DNA of 64,000 nucleotides from positions 124,001-188,000 of the forward strand of contig NZ_JAQNCY010000004.1 of the NCBI RefSeq assembly GCF_028368855.1, in the 5' to 3' direction. Positions 54,331 to 62,227 of this stretch are shown piece after piece (position 1 is the first letter of the stretch; each line of letters starts with the position of its first letter). Source of the DNA: Leisingera sp. SS27 (lineage in GTDB: Bacteria > Pseudomonadota > Alphaproteobacteria > Rhodobacterales > Rhodobacteraceae). The notes beneath the pieces are model-generated. The model searched no databases and was not told the DNA's origin. It saw nothing but the letters and a program-made list of their open reading frames with translations. Made by a program: the position numbers and the translations under genes.

Positions 54331-54355
54331 GGAACCTTCCCGGCTTGAGCGGGTT
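54331..54355 (+). promoter_or_regulatory. EcfG-type promoter for the PRC-barrel gene
   Basis: GGAAC (54331-54335), 16 bp, then GGTT (54352-54355). The -10 end lies 53 bp before the start at 54409. Confidence 0.75.
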
Positions 54356-54408
54356 GAGGGGGTGCTTAACACGCGCTCTGAAATGCGGAACACTCAGGAG
54401 ATCAACCA

Positions 54409-54855
54409 ATGAAACATCTTACGCTTTCGGCTTCGCTGATCATCGCTGCTGCGGTTCCTGCGGCCTCCGGCACGGATGGAGGCATTTCCGCAAACAGCCC
54501 GCTCAGCGGCGGCACGGCTTCCGGGGGCGGCATTGCGGCCCTGATATCCGGCGCCGACGGGCCTGCGATGGAGCCGCTGGGCATGAATGAGGTCACGGCT
54601 TCGGAGCTGACCGGCGCCCCGGCCTATGACGCCAAGGACGAGCATATTGGCGAACTCTCGCAGGTCGTGGTGAACACCAATGGTGGCGTCGAAGCCGTCA
54701 TCATCGATGTGGGCGGGTTTCTAGGCTTCGGCGAAAAGCCGGTCGAGCTGTCGATGGGCGATATCGAGATCGTGCAGGCCGAAACTGACGTGCGTGTCTT
54801 CACCCATCTGACTCGCGAGCAACTGGAAGCCTTGCCGGACTACCGGCCGGGATAA
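54409..54855 (+). CDS. exported PRC-barrel domain protein
   Basis: 148 residues. A signal peptide (MKHLTLSASLIIAAAVPAASG) is followed by a Gly/Ser-rich stretch (NSPLSGGTASGGGIAALISGADGP) and a PRC-barrel domain (ASELTGAPAYDAKDEHIGELSQVVVNTNGGVEAVIIDVGGFLGFGEKPVELSMGDIEIV). PRC-barrel proteins of this exported form are common in Rhizobiales and Rhodobacterales and are often stress-induced. An EcfG promoter lies upstream and a terminator downstream, so it is monocistronic. Confidence 0.88.
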   Translation: MKHLTLSASLIIAAAVPAASGTDGGISANSPLSGGTASGGGIAALISGADGPAMEPLGMNEVTASELTGAPAYDAKDEHIGELSQVVVNTNGGVEAVIIDVGGFLGFGEKPVELSMGDIEIVQAETDVRVFTHLTREQLEALPDYRPG

Positions 54856-54975
54856 GATACAGAAATCGTGGCGGCCTGCTGGCCGGCATGATCACCTCCG
54901 CTTGTTTGTCTTCCCCGGTTCCGGGTTCCTGCCTCGTACCGGAGTCCCGGGGGATTTCACTGCCAAGCGGCCTGC

Positions 54976-55008
54976 AAGACCGGGTTCCCGACGGAGCCCG
55001 GTCTTTTT
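54976..55008 (+). terminator. rho-independent terminator after the PRC-barrel gene
   Basis: AAGACCGGG (54976-54984) and CCCGGTCTT (54997-55005) around a 12-nt loop, followed by TTTCC. It lies 121 bp after the stop codon and 25 bp before the end of the convergent exoD. Confidence 0.75.
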
Positions 55009-55032
55009 CCCTCTGGCCGGAGCGCATGCCAA

Positions 55033-55620
55033 TCAAACAAATCCCGACGCGATCGCGGCAGCTGCGGCAAAGAGCGCGGCAAGCGTGATCAAGGCAATCA
55101 GCCCGTCGCGGGTCAGCATGGACACAGCCAGAAGGCTGACAATGCCGCCCAGCACCGATGAGGAGAACGGGACAATTTCCAGCAGGGGCATCAGAGCACC
55201 GCAGATCAGGCAAACGGTCTGGATGAGAGTGAGAAAAGGCTGGCGGGTCAGCAATGCCAGCCGCTTGCCCGAATGGCGGTCCATCCAGCGCACGCTACCG
55301 CGTAGTGCTGCTGCCCCCTTGCGCACGGCATCAGCCTGGATCCTGCGGCGGCCCAGCCAGCCGGGGATCCACAGGTGCCGTCGTCCCATCAGCATCTGGA
55401 CCGAGATCAGGCAGATCAGAGCACCGCAGGCGGAAGAGAACAGCGGCACCCCGCTGAGCGGTGTGACCACAGCCATGGCCGGGACGGCCAGCACCGCCGG
55501 AAGCGAACTCTGCCCCAGTTTCTCGGCAAACCGGCTGACAGTAAAGCCGCCGCGGTTTCTGCGCGCAAGGCTGCTGGTTTTCTTCAGAACATGTTCAACG
55601 GGCTGTTTCGCTGATGTCAT
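55033..55620 (-). CDS. ExoD-family membrane protein
   Basis: 195 residues. A basic N-terminal segment (TSAKQPVEHVLKKTSSLARRNRGGFTVSRFAEKLGQSSL) then four or five membrane helices (VLAVPAMAVVTPLSGVPLFSSACGALICLISVQMLMG, LIQTVCLICGALMPLLEIVPFSSSVLGG, LITLAALFAAAAAIAS). The G-x-P-L-F-S-S and LMGRRHLWIPGWLGRR motifs place it in the exopolysaccharide synthesis ExoD family (PF06055). Its membrane role is unclear; in Sinorhizobium, exoD mutants are alkali-sensitive. A perfect EcfG promoter lies upstream. Confidence 0.9.
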   Translation of the reverse strand: MTSAKQPVEHVLKKTSSLARRNRGGFTVSRFAEKLGQSSLPAVLAVPAMAVVTPLSGVPLFSSACGALICLISVQMLMGRRHLWIPGWLGRRRIQADAVRKGAAALRGSVRWMDRHSGKRLALLTRQPFLTLIQTVCLICGALMPLLEIVPFSSSVLGGIVSLLAVSMLTRDGLIALITLAALFAAAAAIASGFV

Positions 55621-55660
55621 CTTGCCCCCCTTTTCTCTGGCTGTTCCGGTTTACAGGGGC

Positions 55661-55685
55661 AACGCGCCTTCCGGTTTGAAGTTCC
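55661..55685 (-). promoter_or_regulatory. EcfG-type promoter for exoD
   Basis: Minus strand GGAAC (55681-55685), 16 bp, then CGTT (55661-55664), 41 bp before the exoD start. A full match to GGAAC-N16-CGTT. Confidence 0.8.
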
Positions 55686-55751
55686 AAGTGCCTGATTTTC
55701 GCAAAAATCCGCCTACGCAGTGTTGGCCGGGCCGACCGCCGGATTTTTGCC

Positions 55752-55777
55752 GGAACCTTTCGTCTGCCTGTCGCGTT
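55752..55777 (+). promoter_or_regulatory. EcfG-type promoter for the exported protein and entericidin genes
   Basis: GGAAC (55752-55756), 17 bp, CGTT (55774-55777), 48 bp before the start at 55826. Confidence 0.75.
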
Positions 55778-55825
55778 CTGTCGGTGCATCCCCAAGCGGG
55801 ACACAACTGGAAAGGAACATCGACG

Positions 55826-56314
55826 ATGAAACATCTGATCCGCACCACTGCTCTTGTCGCAGCCATGGCAACCGCCGCTACCGCTGGCTCCATGGTCTCA
55901 GAAATCGACGTGACCGCCGATCTGAGCGCGGTTGAGAACTATCCGGCAGCAAAAGTCTGGACCAGCCTCGAAACCGACCTGGAAACCGCCCTGGCAGAGA
56001 AGCTGGTGGGACAGATCGCTGAAGCCGGCGCTGAGGACGCGGCAGAAATCCATGTGGAGATCGACTCGGTGGCAATGGCCAGCAATTTCGAGCAGGCTCT
56101 GGGTGTCGGCGAATGGGTGCTGAAGGGCGATGTGGACATCGATATGGCCGACGCTTCCAAAGATCTACGCTATGACCTGACCGTGTCCGCCGACCAGCTG
56201 AACGCCTACTATCCTGAAGGCACCGATCCCGCAGCCGTGACCGTTGACAGCGACCTGTTCTACAATGCCGTCATTGATGCCTTTGCCGGCAATGTGGCCT
56301 CGAAACTGCAATAA
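55826..56314 (+). CDS. exported hypothetical protein
   Basis: 162 residues. Signal peptide MKHLIRTTALVAAMATAATAG. The mature part has no known domain: AADLSAVENYPAAKVW-like start, then ETDLETALAEKLVGQIAEAGAEDAAEIHVEIDSVAMASNFEQALGVGEWVLKGDVDIDMADASKDLRYDLTVSADQLNAY, with alternating strands that could form a small beta domain, acidic overall. AAAGGAACATCGACG precedes the start. It is followed after 10 bp by the entericidin gene. Role unknown, but EcfG control suggests an envelope stress function. Confidence 0.8.
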   Translation: MKHLIRTTALVAAMATAATAGSMVSEIDVTADLSAVENYPAAKVWTSLETDLETALAEKLVGQIAEAGAEDAAEIHVEIDSVAMASNFEQALGVGEWVLKGDVDIDMADASKDLRYDLTVSADQLNAYYPEGTDPAAVTVDSDLFYNAVIDAFAGNVASKLQ

Positions 56315-56324
56315 GGAGGCCAGC

Positions 56325-56450
56325 ATGCGTATCCTGATAGCTATGCTTGCAATGGCGGGCCTGGCGGCCTGCGAGACTGCAGAAGGTTTCGGCAGGGATG
56401 TGTCGAACCTTGGCAACGAAATCACCGAGGAATCGCAGGAAGCTCAATAA
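56325..56450 (+). CDS. entericidin-like small lipoprotein
   Basis: 41 residues: MRILIAMLAMAGLAAC (lipobox LAAC, Cys16) followed by ETAEGFGRDVSNLGNEI and TEESQEAQ. The C-x-T-x-E-G-x-G-x-D-x2-x-x-G motif is that of the entericidin A/B family (PF08085), small stationary-phase lipoproteins. AAGGAGG precedes the start. It is the second gene of an EcfG-driven pair. Confidence 0.85.
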   Translation: MRILIAMLAMAGLAACETAEGFGRDVSNLGNEITEESQEAQ

Positions 56451-56477
56451 GGCTTACGGAATTTCCTCCCGTCCCGA

Positions 56478-56509
56478 AGGCCCGGTGCAGTGCTGCACCG
56501 GGCCTTTTT
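56478..56509 (+). terminator. rho-independent terminator after the entericidin gene
   Basis: AGGCCCGGTGCA-GTGC-TGCACCGGGCCT (56478-56505), perfect 12-bp stem, followed by TTTT. It ends the exported-protein/entericidin transcript. Confidence 0.92.
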
Positions 56510-56569
56510 CATGGGCATGAACACTTGATTGCAAAGCTCTTGGGCACCTGTGGCAGAAGACAGTGCCAG

Positions 56570-58057
56570 TCAGACAATGTCTTCCGTAGCACCCGGCAGG
56601 GGCTGCTGCAGTTCTGCCATCCTGTCCGGCTGATGCGGCACCAGCAGCCCGCGCCGGGCCTCGGGGCGGCGCACCTGGTTGCGGCGGATTTCCTGCTGCC
56701 ACCAGGCGGCAGCGCTGGCCGGATCCAATGCCTCCTCCGGCAAGTCTTCCTGCCACCAGTGCCGGGCCAGCACCTGCCAGAGCTGCCCGATCCGGTCCTT
56801 GCCAGTGATGCGCAAAGCTGCCTCGGTATCCCAGCGCATTGACCGCCCGTTGAGGTTGGCCGACCCCACCAGGGCAAAATCCCTGTCAGTGATGAGCGCC
56901 TTGCTGTGCACGTAAATCAGCGGCGAGCCCGCAAGGGTCGAAGGCGCATCCCGCGCGGCCATCCGGCGCTGCACCGGGCTGGCGATACAGGCACGGGACC
57001 CAAAGGCTGAACTCACGGTCTCAAGCGCCTCCGCCTGCAGCGCCATGCCATAGCGGGCATCAAGCTCCTGATTGCCATCGAAGGCAACATCTTCCGGCAG
57101 GCCGGGAAGGATGAGGATCAGCGACAATGCGGGATTGCGGCGGGCTGCATCTGCCAGCCCCCGGGCAATGACGCTGGAGCGCAGAAACTGGGTTTCCAGA
57201 TAGATCAGGCGGCGGGCAGCGGCAAAAGCGGCCAGGTGATCTTCCTCGATTTCGCGCAGAACGGTTTTTGGCGACAGCGCCCAGAAGCCCGCACGGCGCG
57301 GAACTGACAACGTCCGCCGGATGTGTTTGCGGACAGGCGGCGGCCTGCGTCCGGCGATATCATCCAGAAAGCTATCAAGATGATCAGCGGCTTCCTCAGC
57401 CTCGGGGCCGCGCAACAGCAATTGCACATCCGCCCATGTTTTGAACGCAGGCTGGTCGTGGGTGATGGTGTCATACCGGCGGTGGTTCTGATCCAGCCCG
57501 CCGATGTAGAGAACCTGCCGGTCGATCACCGCTACCTTCTGGTGATGAGAGACGGGAAAAAGCTGCGGCAAACTGCGGTTCGCAGGGGAGGGCCTGAGCC
57601 GCCGCGGAAGCTTGCGAAGCTTGCGGATCACAAAAGGTGAAAACGCCAGCCGCGGCAGCAAGCCTGCCCGTGCCGGATGCAGCGCCGCGGTCACCGACAG
57701 GCGCGCAGCCGCTTCCGGCGCAAGGCCACAGGCAATCTCCCTGGCCTGGGCAAGCGTGTTTTGCGCCGCCGCATGCAGCGGGGCCGCCATCACCGGGTCA
57801 AAGTCGCTCACCACCAAGCGGACCTGAACGCCGCGCCGCAGGGCGTCTGCAATCAGTTCTGCCCAGGTTTCTCCTGTTTTTCTGCCTTCCGGGCTTAGCA
57901 GCCGGGTCGCGAAATCGAACAGCCGGAAGCTCGCAATGATTTCCTGCTTGGCCTCCAGGACCGCACGCTCGAACGCCGGCCAGGCCTGTTCAGCCGTGAC
58001 CAGAACTGAAAATTCCGGGCCGCTGAAGCCATCACGCTGCGGGTTCTTCTGCGTCAT
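56570..58057 (-). CDS. phospholipase D family protein, cardiolipin-synthase-like
   Basis: 495 residues without signal peptide or helix. Both HKD motifs are complete: His172-x-Lys174-x4-Asp (HHQKVAVID) with GGLD, and His384-x-Lys386-x4-Asp (VHSKALITD) with GSANLNGRSM. The second is followed by the N-G-R-S motif of cardiolipin synthases. It transfers or hydrolyses phosphatidyl groups. The start lies 26 bp inside the 3' end of the histidine kinase gene, so it belongs to the general stress operon nepR-ecfG-kinase-pld. Stress-induced membrane lipid change is the simplest reading. Confidence 0.9.
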   Translation of the reverse strand: MTQKNPQRDGFSGPEFSVLVTAEQAWPAFERAVLEAKQEIIASFRLFDFATRLLSPEGRKTGETWAELIADALRRGVQVRLVVSDFDPVMAAPLHAAAQNTLAQAREIACGLAPEAAARLSVTAALHPARAGLLPRLAFSPFVIRKLRKLPRRLRPSPANRSLPQLFPVSHHQKVAVIDRQVLYIGGLDQNHRRYDTITHDQPAFKTWADVQLLLRGPEAEEAADHLDSFLDDIAGRRPPPVRKHIRRTLSVPRRAGFWALSPKTVLREIEEDHLAAFAAARRLIYLETQFLRSSVIARGLADAARRNPALSLILILPGLPEDVAFDGNQELDARYGMALQAEALETVSSAFGSRACIASPVQRRMAARDAPSTLAGSPLIYVHSKALITDRDFALVGSANLNGRSMRWDTEAALRITGKDRIGQLWQVLARHWWQEDLPEEALDPASAAAWWQQEIRRNQVRRPEARRGLLVPHQPDRMAELQQPLPGATEDIV

Positions 58058-59804
58058 GATCCTGTTCTGTGTCCCTTGCGGCTGGCGGAACTGCACCGGC
58101 GGCAACGGGAAAACCCAGCCGGTAGGTGTAGGCTGTCTCTGTCTCGCCGGTAGTGGCGATGCCGTCAAGCTGCGCCGTAAAGGCCATCATCAGCCGAGCG
58201 CCGATGCCGGTGCCTTGAATGGCTTCTTCCTCCGCGGCCAGCGGCTGGCCCTTGGTATTGGTGATTTCAAGCTCAAGCCAATCTGGCGCCGTTTCATGCA
58301 GGCGGACATCAATGCGCGGGCGTCCTCCATCAGGCACACCCAGGTACTTGACTGCATTGGTCATCGCCTCCGACACCAGCATCGAAAGCGTAACGCCCTG
58401 ATCCTGGCTCAGCGGCACAGGCGCGAGGTCGGTTTCGATCATAATCTCCTGCCCCGTCCCGGCGTTCATCGACCCGATCTCCGTGATCAGCTCTTGAACA
58501 AGGTCGCGGCTGTCGACCGTCGTGATATCCGGGTTGGTGTTCAGGCTGCGATGTATGGTGGCCAGCCCGCGCACCCGGCGCTGCAGCTGCGACAGCATCC
58601 GGCGGGCTTCGGGCGTCTGTGCGGTGCGGCCCTGCATGTTCATGATCGAGGCGACCAGCTGGAGGTTGTTCTTGACCCGGTGGTGCACCTCCCGCAGCAG
58701 GATCGTCTTTTCTTCCAGGTCCAGTTCGCGCCGCCGTTCTGCCTCGCTCAGGATGGCAACCATCCTGTTGAAGGACTGCTCTGCTTCCTCGAACTCACGC
58801 GGCGGGTTGAGGAGTTCCAGCCTCGGGTCTTCACGCTCCCCCAGTGCATAGCGGCGCATTGCGCGGCGCAGCGCACTGAGGTGGCGGATGACCATTTGCT
58901 GCAGGCCAAGGACGGCCACGGAAATCCCTGCAAGCCACATCAGGACCGGAAAAGCGATCGTCATCAGGGAGGCGGGGTTTCTGGCCGCGGTCATGGCGTT
59001 TTCCACCGGCCAGCTGCCTACAACCGAAACCTGGCCGGGAAGGATACCGCTGACAGCAAAGAACCGTTCGCTGCCTGAACGGTCATCCTCAAAAAAGGTC
59101 TCCCCGGTATGCGCCAGCAGGTCCCGCCGCGGCACGGAAACGGGCAGCACTTGGGCCGCCTCCTCTTCCGGCACGCTGGACGAAAGAATTTCGCCCTGCG
59201 CGTCGATCGTCACATACTGAATTCCCCGGTCCGGCCAGTTATTGCCGGAACCGGCTGCGGAAACCTTGTGCGGAATGGCGATGGACACATAACCCAGCAA
59301 AATGCCGTCGCGCTGCACCGGGCTGGTGGCCAGCAGGAACGAGCCGCCCTCCCCCAACAAGTCGCGGCCCAAAGCAAAGGACAATTGTGCTGTCTGGCGG
59401 GCTTTCAGATACATCCACCGCTCAGACACGTCCCGCGACTTGCCGTCGGATGCGCAAATCATCCGGCCATCCGGCGTGATGAATGCCGCAAAGGTGAACG
59501 GATTCGGGCCTTCCGTGAAAGCTTGCAGAAGACCGCTGCAGGCGCGGCGGTCGTCCAGAACCGGAAGTATAGCCGCCGCGACCCCTTCTGTAGCACCGCC
59601 AGCACGCTGCAGCAGTTCGCGTTCCCTGGATGCCGCCCGTTCGGTCTGGTCAAGCAAAGACGCATGCGACAGCCGGGTGGCCTCATCAACAACAGCATTG
59701 GTCTGATAGAGCGCGATCAGGCCCAGCGGCAGCAGCGCAAAGGTCATCAGCGCTGCGAGCCGCACCAGAAGCCCCCCCGCCTGCAACCGCGGCATTGAGA
59801 TCAT
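58032..59804 (-). CDS. sensor histidine kinase (HisKA_2/HWE type) of the general stress module
   Basis: 590 residues. Helix 11-33; a periplasmic region of about 250 residues with a dCache-like pattern (FAAFITPDGRMICASDGKSRDVSERWMYLKARQ, VSERWMYLKAR); second helix 283-302; a HAMP-like linker; and the HisKA_2 box REVHHRVKNN (371-380; phospho-His 374 or 375), then N483 (N box) and GTGIG (531-535). Such kinases feed PhyR in the general stress response. It overlaps ecfG by 4 bp (ATGA) and the phospholipase gene by 26 bp. Confidence 0.92.
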   Translation of the reverse strand: MISMPRLQAGGLLVRLAALMTFALLPLGLIALYQTNAVVDEATRLSHASLLDQTERAASRERELLQRAGGATEGVAAAILPVLDDRRACSGLLQAFTEGPNPFTFAAFITPDGRMICASDGKSRDVSERWMYLKARQTAQLSFALGRDLLGEGGSFLLATSPVQRDGILLGYVSIAIPHKVSAAGSGNNWPDRGIQYVTIDAQGEILSSSVPEEEAAQVLPVSVPRRDLLAHTGETFFEDDRSGSERFFAVSGILPGQVSVVGSWPVENAMTAARNPASLMTIAFPVLMWLAGISVAVLGLQQMVIRHLSALRRAMRRYALGEREDPRLELLNPPREFEEAEQSFNRMVAILSEAERRRELDLEEKTILLREVHHRVKNNLQLVASIMNMQGRTAQTPEARRMLSQLQRRVRGLATIHRSLNTNPDITTVDSRDLVQELITEIGSMNAGTGQEIMIETDLAPVPLSQDQGVTLSMLVSEAMTNAVKYLGVPDGGRPRIDVRLHETAPDWLELEITNTKGQPLAAEEEAIQGTGIGARLMMAFTAQLDGIATTGETETAYTYRLGFPVAAGAVPPAARDTEQDHDAEEPAA

Positions 59805-60358
59805 GCGGCGCTCTGCTGCGCGACGATTCCGGCGGTCACGGTGTCGGTCAGCTCAATCTGACCGTCTTCGTCCAGATCCATCAGCTCAGCCAGACGGGCG
59901 CGGGCGCGGTTCACACGGCTTTTTATGGTGCCGGTTTTCACGCCGCACATTTCGGCGGCCTCATCGTAGGAAAAGCCGCCTGCGCCGACCAGCACCAGGG
60001 CCTCGCGCTGCTCATCGTTCAATTGGGCAAAGGCAACCTGAAAATCGCGCATGTGAAGCCGACCGTCGTGATCTGGCTTTTGCGCCAGGCTGCCGGACAG
60101 TGCCCCGTCGGCATCCTCGACCTCACGCTTGCGCTTGCGGCGCAGCGAATAAAAGGTGTTACGCAGGATGGTGAAGAGCCAGGCCCGCATGTTGGAGCCT
60201 GCTTCGAATTTTTCGATATTGGTCCAGGCCTTGACCAGCGTGTCCTGAACCAGGTCATCAGCGGTGGCGCCGTTCCGGGTCAGGCTGATTGCGAATGCCC
60301 GCAATGCGCCCAAGTGGTTGACCAGGTCGTCCCTGGGGTTAGGCTGTATCTCAGTCAT
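59801..60358 (-). CDS. ecfG: general stress ECF sigma factor EcfG
   Basis: 185 residues. Sigma2 region: LVNHLGALRAFAISLTRNGATADDLVQDTLVKAWTNIEKFEAGSNMRAWLFTILRNTFYS; sigma4: LNDEQREALVLVGAGGFSYDEAAEMCGVKTGTIKSRVNRARARL. These match EcfG of the alphaproteobacterial general stress response, which recognises GGAAC-N16/17-CGTT. NepR holds it inactive until phosphorylated PhyR takes NepR away. Its start overlaps the nepR end by 8 bp, and the kinase start overlaps its stop by 4 bp. Confidence 0.95.
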   Translation of the reverse strand: MTEIQPNPRDDLVNHLGALRAFAISLTRNGATADDLVQDTLVKAWTNIEKFEAGSNMRAWLFTILRNTFYSLRRKRKREVEDADGALSGSLAQKPDHDGRLHMRDFQVAFAQLNDEQREALVLVGAGGFSYDEAAEMCGVKTGTIKSRVNRARARLAELMDLDEDGQIELTDTVTAGIVAQQSAA

Positions 60359-60554
60359 TGGAGGTGCTCTCCTCTGACTGCTTTGTCTTTCCCAGAGTCT
60401 CTTTTTCCTTCAGCTGCTTCAGCAGGTCAGTGAAGCGGTCCGGCACCGGTTCACTGGCGACCTGTTCGAACGCCCGCTTGAGGTTTTCATCGATTTCGCG
60501 GTCGGCCTGCTCATTCCGGGGCCGGGCACGTTGTGGCTGTGTCATGCGATCCAT
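60351..60554 (-). CDS. nepR: anti-sigma factor NepR
   Basis: 67 residues, mostly helical: REIDENLKRAFEQVASEPVPDRFTDLLKQLKEKE is the NepR core (two amphipathic helices that bind sigma2 and sigma4 of EcfG). The start is limited by the EcfG promoter, whose -10 is at 60582-60585; so ATG 60554 or ATG 60545 is used, and the in-frame ATG 60608 lies within the promoter and is excluded. Neither candidate has a strong ribosome-binding site. Placed before ecfG, as usual for this module. Confidence 0.9.
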   Translation of the reverse strand: MDRMTQPQRARPRNEQADREIDENLKRAFEQVASEPVPDRFTDLLKQLKEKETLGKTKQSEESTSND

Positions 60555-60574
60555 CAATTTTTTGCGCAGTTTCT

Positions 60575-60599
60575 GGAACCAAACGCGCGGCGGTGCGTA
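60575..60599 (+). promoter_or_regulatory. EcfG-like promoter for phyR
   Basis: GGAAC (60575-60579), 16 bp, CGTA (60596-60599), one mismatch in the -10; 39 bp before the phyR start. It interleaves with the nepR promoter on the other strand. Confidence 0.55.
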
Positions 60600-60606
60600 T
60601 AGTTCC
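60582..60606 (-). promoter_or_regulatory. EcfG promoter for nepR-ecfG
   Basis: Minus strand GGAAC (60602-60606), 16 bp, CGTT (60582-60585). Full consensus. It would give autoregulation of the nepR-ecfG-kinase-pld operon. Confidence 0.85.
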
Positions 60607-60638
60607 ATATATATTGTAAAAAAAAGGAACGTCGCACA

Positions 60639-61454
60639 ATGACCGCTCAATCGGGAGAACTGATCGCCAGCCAGATTGGCGCCAACCTGCCCTATCTGCG
60701 CCGCTATGCGCGTGCCCTGACCGGCAGCCAGAGCAGTGGCGACAAATATGCCCTGGCGGCGCTGGAGGCGATCCTGGCAGGGGAGGCCGAGTATGACAGC
60801 AACCTGTCACCCAAGGCAGCCCTGTTCCGGGTCTTCCACGCAATCTGGTCCTCCACCGGCGCTCCGGCAGGCGAGGATGAGGACGATTCCGGGCTTGCCG
60901 CCAAAGCGCAAAGGCACTTGCGACAGCTGACACCGAACACCCGTGAAGCTTTGCTGCTGCATACCATCGAAGAATTCAGCGCCGCCAGTACCGGCATCAT
61001 CATGGGGGTCAGTGAAGATGAGGCATCCGATCTGATTTCAATCGCTTACGAGGAAATGTCACGCGCCACTGCCGGGCGGGTGATGATCATCGAGGACGAA
61101 GCCGTTATTGCGATGGATCTGGAGGCAATTGTCACCGGTATGGGTCACAGCGTCACGGGTATCGCCCGCACTGAATCTCAGGCGATGGAGCTTGCATCCA
61201 GTGCGCCTGCGGAACTTGTGCTCTCTGATATCCAGCTCGCCGATAATTCTAGCGGTATAGATGCTGTGAACGGCATTCTGCAACAACACGGCGACCGCCC
61301 GGTGATTTTCATAACCGCCTACCCGGAACGGCTGCTGACCGGGGAAGGCCCCGAACCGGCCTTTCTGATTTCCAAGCCTTATACAGAGGAGCAAGTCCGC
61401 TCTGCCGTAAGTCAGGCGATGTTCTTTTCTTCCACGGAAACACTGAAAGTCTGA
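60639..61454 (+). CDS. phyR: general stress response regulator PhyR
   Basis: 271 residues in the PhyR order: an N-terminal sigma-like domain (about 1-140; ANLPYLRRYARALTGSQSSGDKYALAALEAI, LTPNTREALLLHTIEEFSAASTGIIMGVSEDEASDLI) and a C-terminal receiver (147-265) with acidic pair Glu152/Asp153, phospho-Asp197, FITAYPERLLTG and Lys246 (SKPYTEEQV). When phosphorylated, the sigma-like domain binds NepR and frees EcfG. GGAACGTCGCACA precedes the start. It is divergent from nepR and ends at a strong terminator. Confidence 0.96.
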   Translation: MTAQSGELIASQIGANLPYLRRYARALTGSQSSGDKYALAALEAILAGEAEYDSNLSPKAALFRVFHAIWSSTGAPAGEDEDDSGLAAKAQRHLRQLTPNTREALLLHTIEEFSAASTGIIMGVSEDEASDLISIAYEEMSRATAGRVMIIEDEAVIAMDLEAIVTGMGHSVTGIARTESQAMELASSAPAELVLSDIQLADNSSGIDAVNGILQQHGDRPVIFITAYPERLLTGEGPEPAFLISKPYTEEQVRSAVSQAMFFSSTETLKV

Positions 61455-61483
61455 AAGCTGCTCACGACTTTGCAAAGTAATCC

Positions 61484-61514
61484 CCGGACCGCCACTGCGG
61501 TCCGGTTTTCTTTT
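61484..61514 (+). terminator. rho-independent terminator of phyR
   Basis: CCGGACCGC-CACT-GCGGTCCGG (61484-61505) followed by TTTTCTTTT, 30 bp after the phyR stop. Confidence 0.92.
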
Positions 61515-61523
61515 GCGAGCTGC

Positions 61524-61562
61524 AAAAAAGCCCTTAGTCATTGGTCTGACCAAGGGCTTTGC
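61524..61562 (-). terminator. rho-independent terminator of dps
   Basis: Minus strand: AAGCCCTT (61552-61559) and AAGGGCTT (61528-61535) with inner GGTCAGACC, followed by TTTTTT (61524-61529). It lies 49 bp after the dps stop. Confidence 0.8.
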
Positions 61563-61610
61563 AATGCCCTGCCCAGCAAAGCGGGGCAGGACGCCGGGAC
61601 TGCTTTTAAC

Positions 61611-62108
61611 TTACGACTTGGCGATTGCACGCAGCATCCAAGCTGCCTGCTCGTGGAAGGCAGACCGTGCGGTTGCCAGATCCTCTGTCACGATGTCGCG
61701 GCGGCGGCTTGCCAGTTCCGCAAGCGCGTGCATGCGGTGGGCAATGCGCTCATGGCTTGACGCCAGATCCTGCGCCATCTCACCGGCGCTCAAGTCGCCG
61801 CAGGGATCTTCGATCTTGGACCGGCTCAGGATTTCGCCCATACGAGACGGTGCCAAATGCCCCAAGGCGCGGATTCGCTCTGCCAGCTGATCAGCGGCGG
61901 AGAACATGTTCTCATACTGGTCTTCGGTCAGCTTGTGCATCGAAAAAAAGGCCGGGCCCTCCACATTCCAGTGGCAGGCGTGGGTCTTGAAAACCAAACG
62001 GTAGGTATCTGCAAGCACATCCGCCAAGCCGTCAGCAATTGCGCCGGTGTCCCGGACACCGGTCTCAACTTTGTCGGGGCTTGGTACGGCGGTCAGTGCG
62101 CCAGTCAT
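61611..62108 (-). CDS. dps: Dps-family DNA-binding ferritin
   Basis: 165 residues. The ferroxidase site KTHACHWNVEGPAFFSMHKL (His46, His58) and DQLAERI (Asp73, Glu77) is intact; the four-helix bundle runs through ESTSHERIAHRMHALAELASRRRDIVTEDLATARSAFHEQAAWMLRA-like C-terminus. It oxidises iron with peroxide and protects DNA as a dodecamer. AAGGAGTTTCCC precedes the start, and a full EcfG promoter lies upstream. Confidence 0.95.
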   Translation of the reverse strand: MTGALTAVPSPDKVETGVRDTGAIADGLADVLADTYRLVFKTHACHWNVEGPAFFSMHKLTEDQYENMFSAADQLAERIRALGHLAPSRMGEILSRSKIEDPCGDLSAGEMAQDLASSHERIAHRMHALAELASRRRDIVTEDLATARSAFHEQAAWMLRAIAKS

Positions 62109-62150
62109 GGGAAACTCCTTTTCCTGTTGCAAGTTACTTACTGGAAAGTC

Positions 62151-62175
62151 AACGCAAGCGGGGCCTGATCGTTCC
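62151..62175 (-). promoter_or_regulatory. EcfG promoter for dps
   Basis: Minus strand GGAAC (62171-62175), 16 bp, CGTT (62151-62154), full consensus, 43 bp before the dps start. Confidence 0.85.
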
Positions 62176-62227
62176 GCCCCGCCAGCAAGAAAATGCCGCC
62201 CATCTGCAGAACGCCCCGCACCCGCTT

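Larger units (their letters stand above)
54073..54408. other. 336-bp divergent region between ccoG and the PRC-barrel gene
   Basis: No gene is seen here. It contains the FNR box at 54134-54147 toward ccoG, a hairpin GAGGCGC (54273-54279) / GCGCCTC (54288-54294) followed by TTAGATGCAGTTTTTC, and the EcfG-type promoter at 54331-54355 toward the PRC gene. ccoNOQP, the usual upstream neighbour of ccoGHIS, is not here. Confidence 0.75.
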
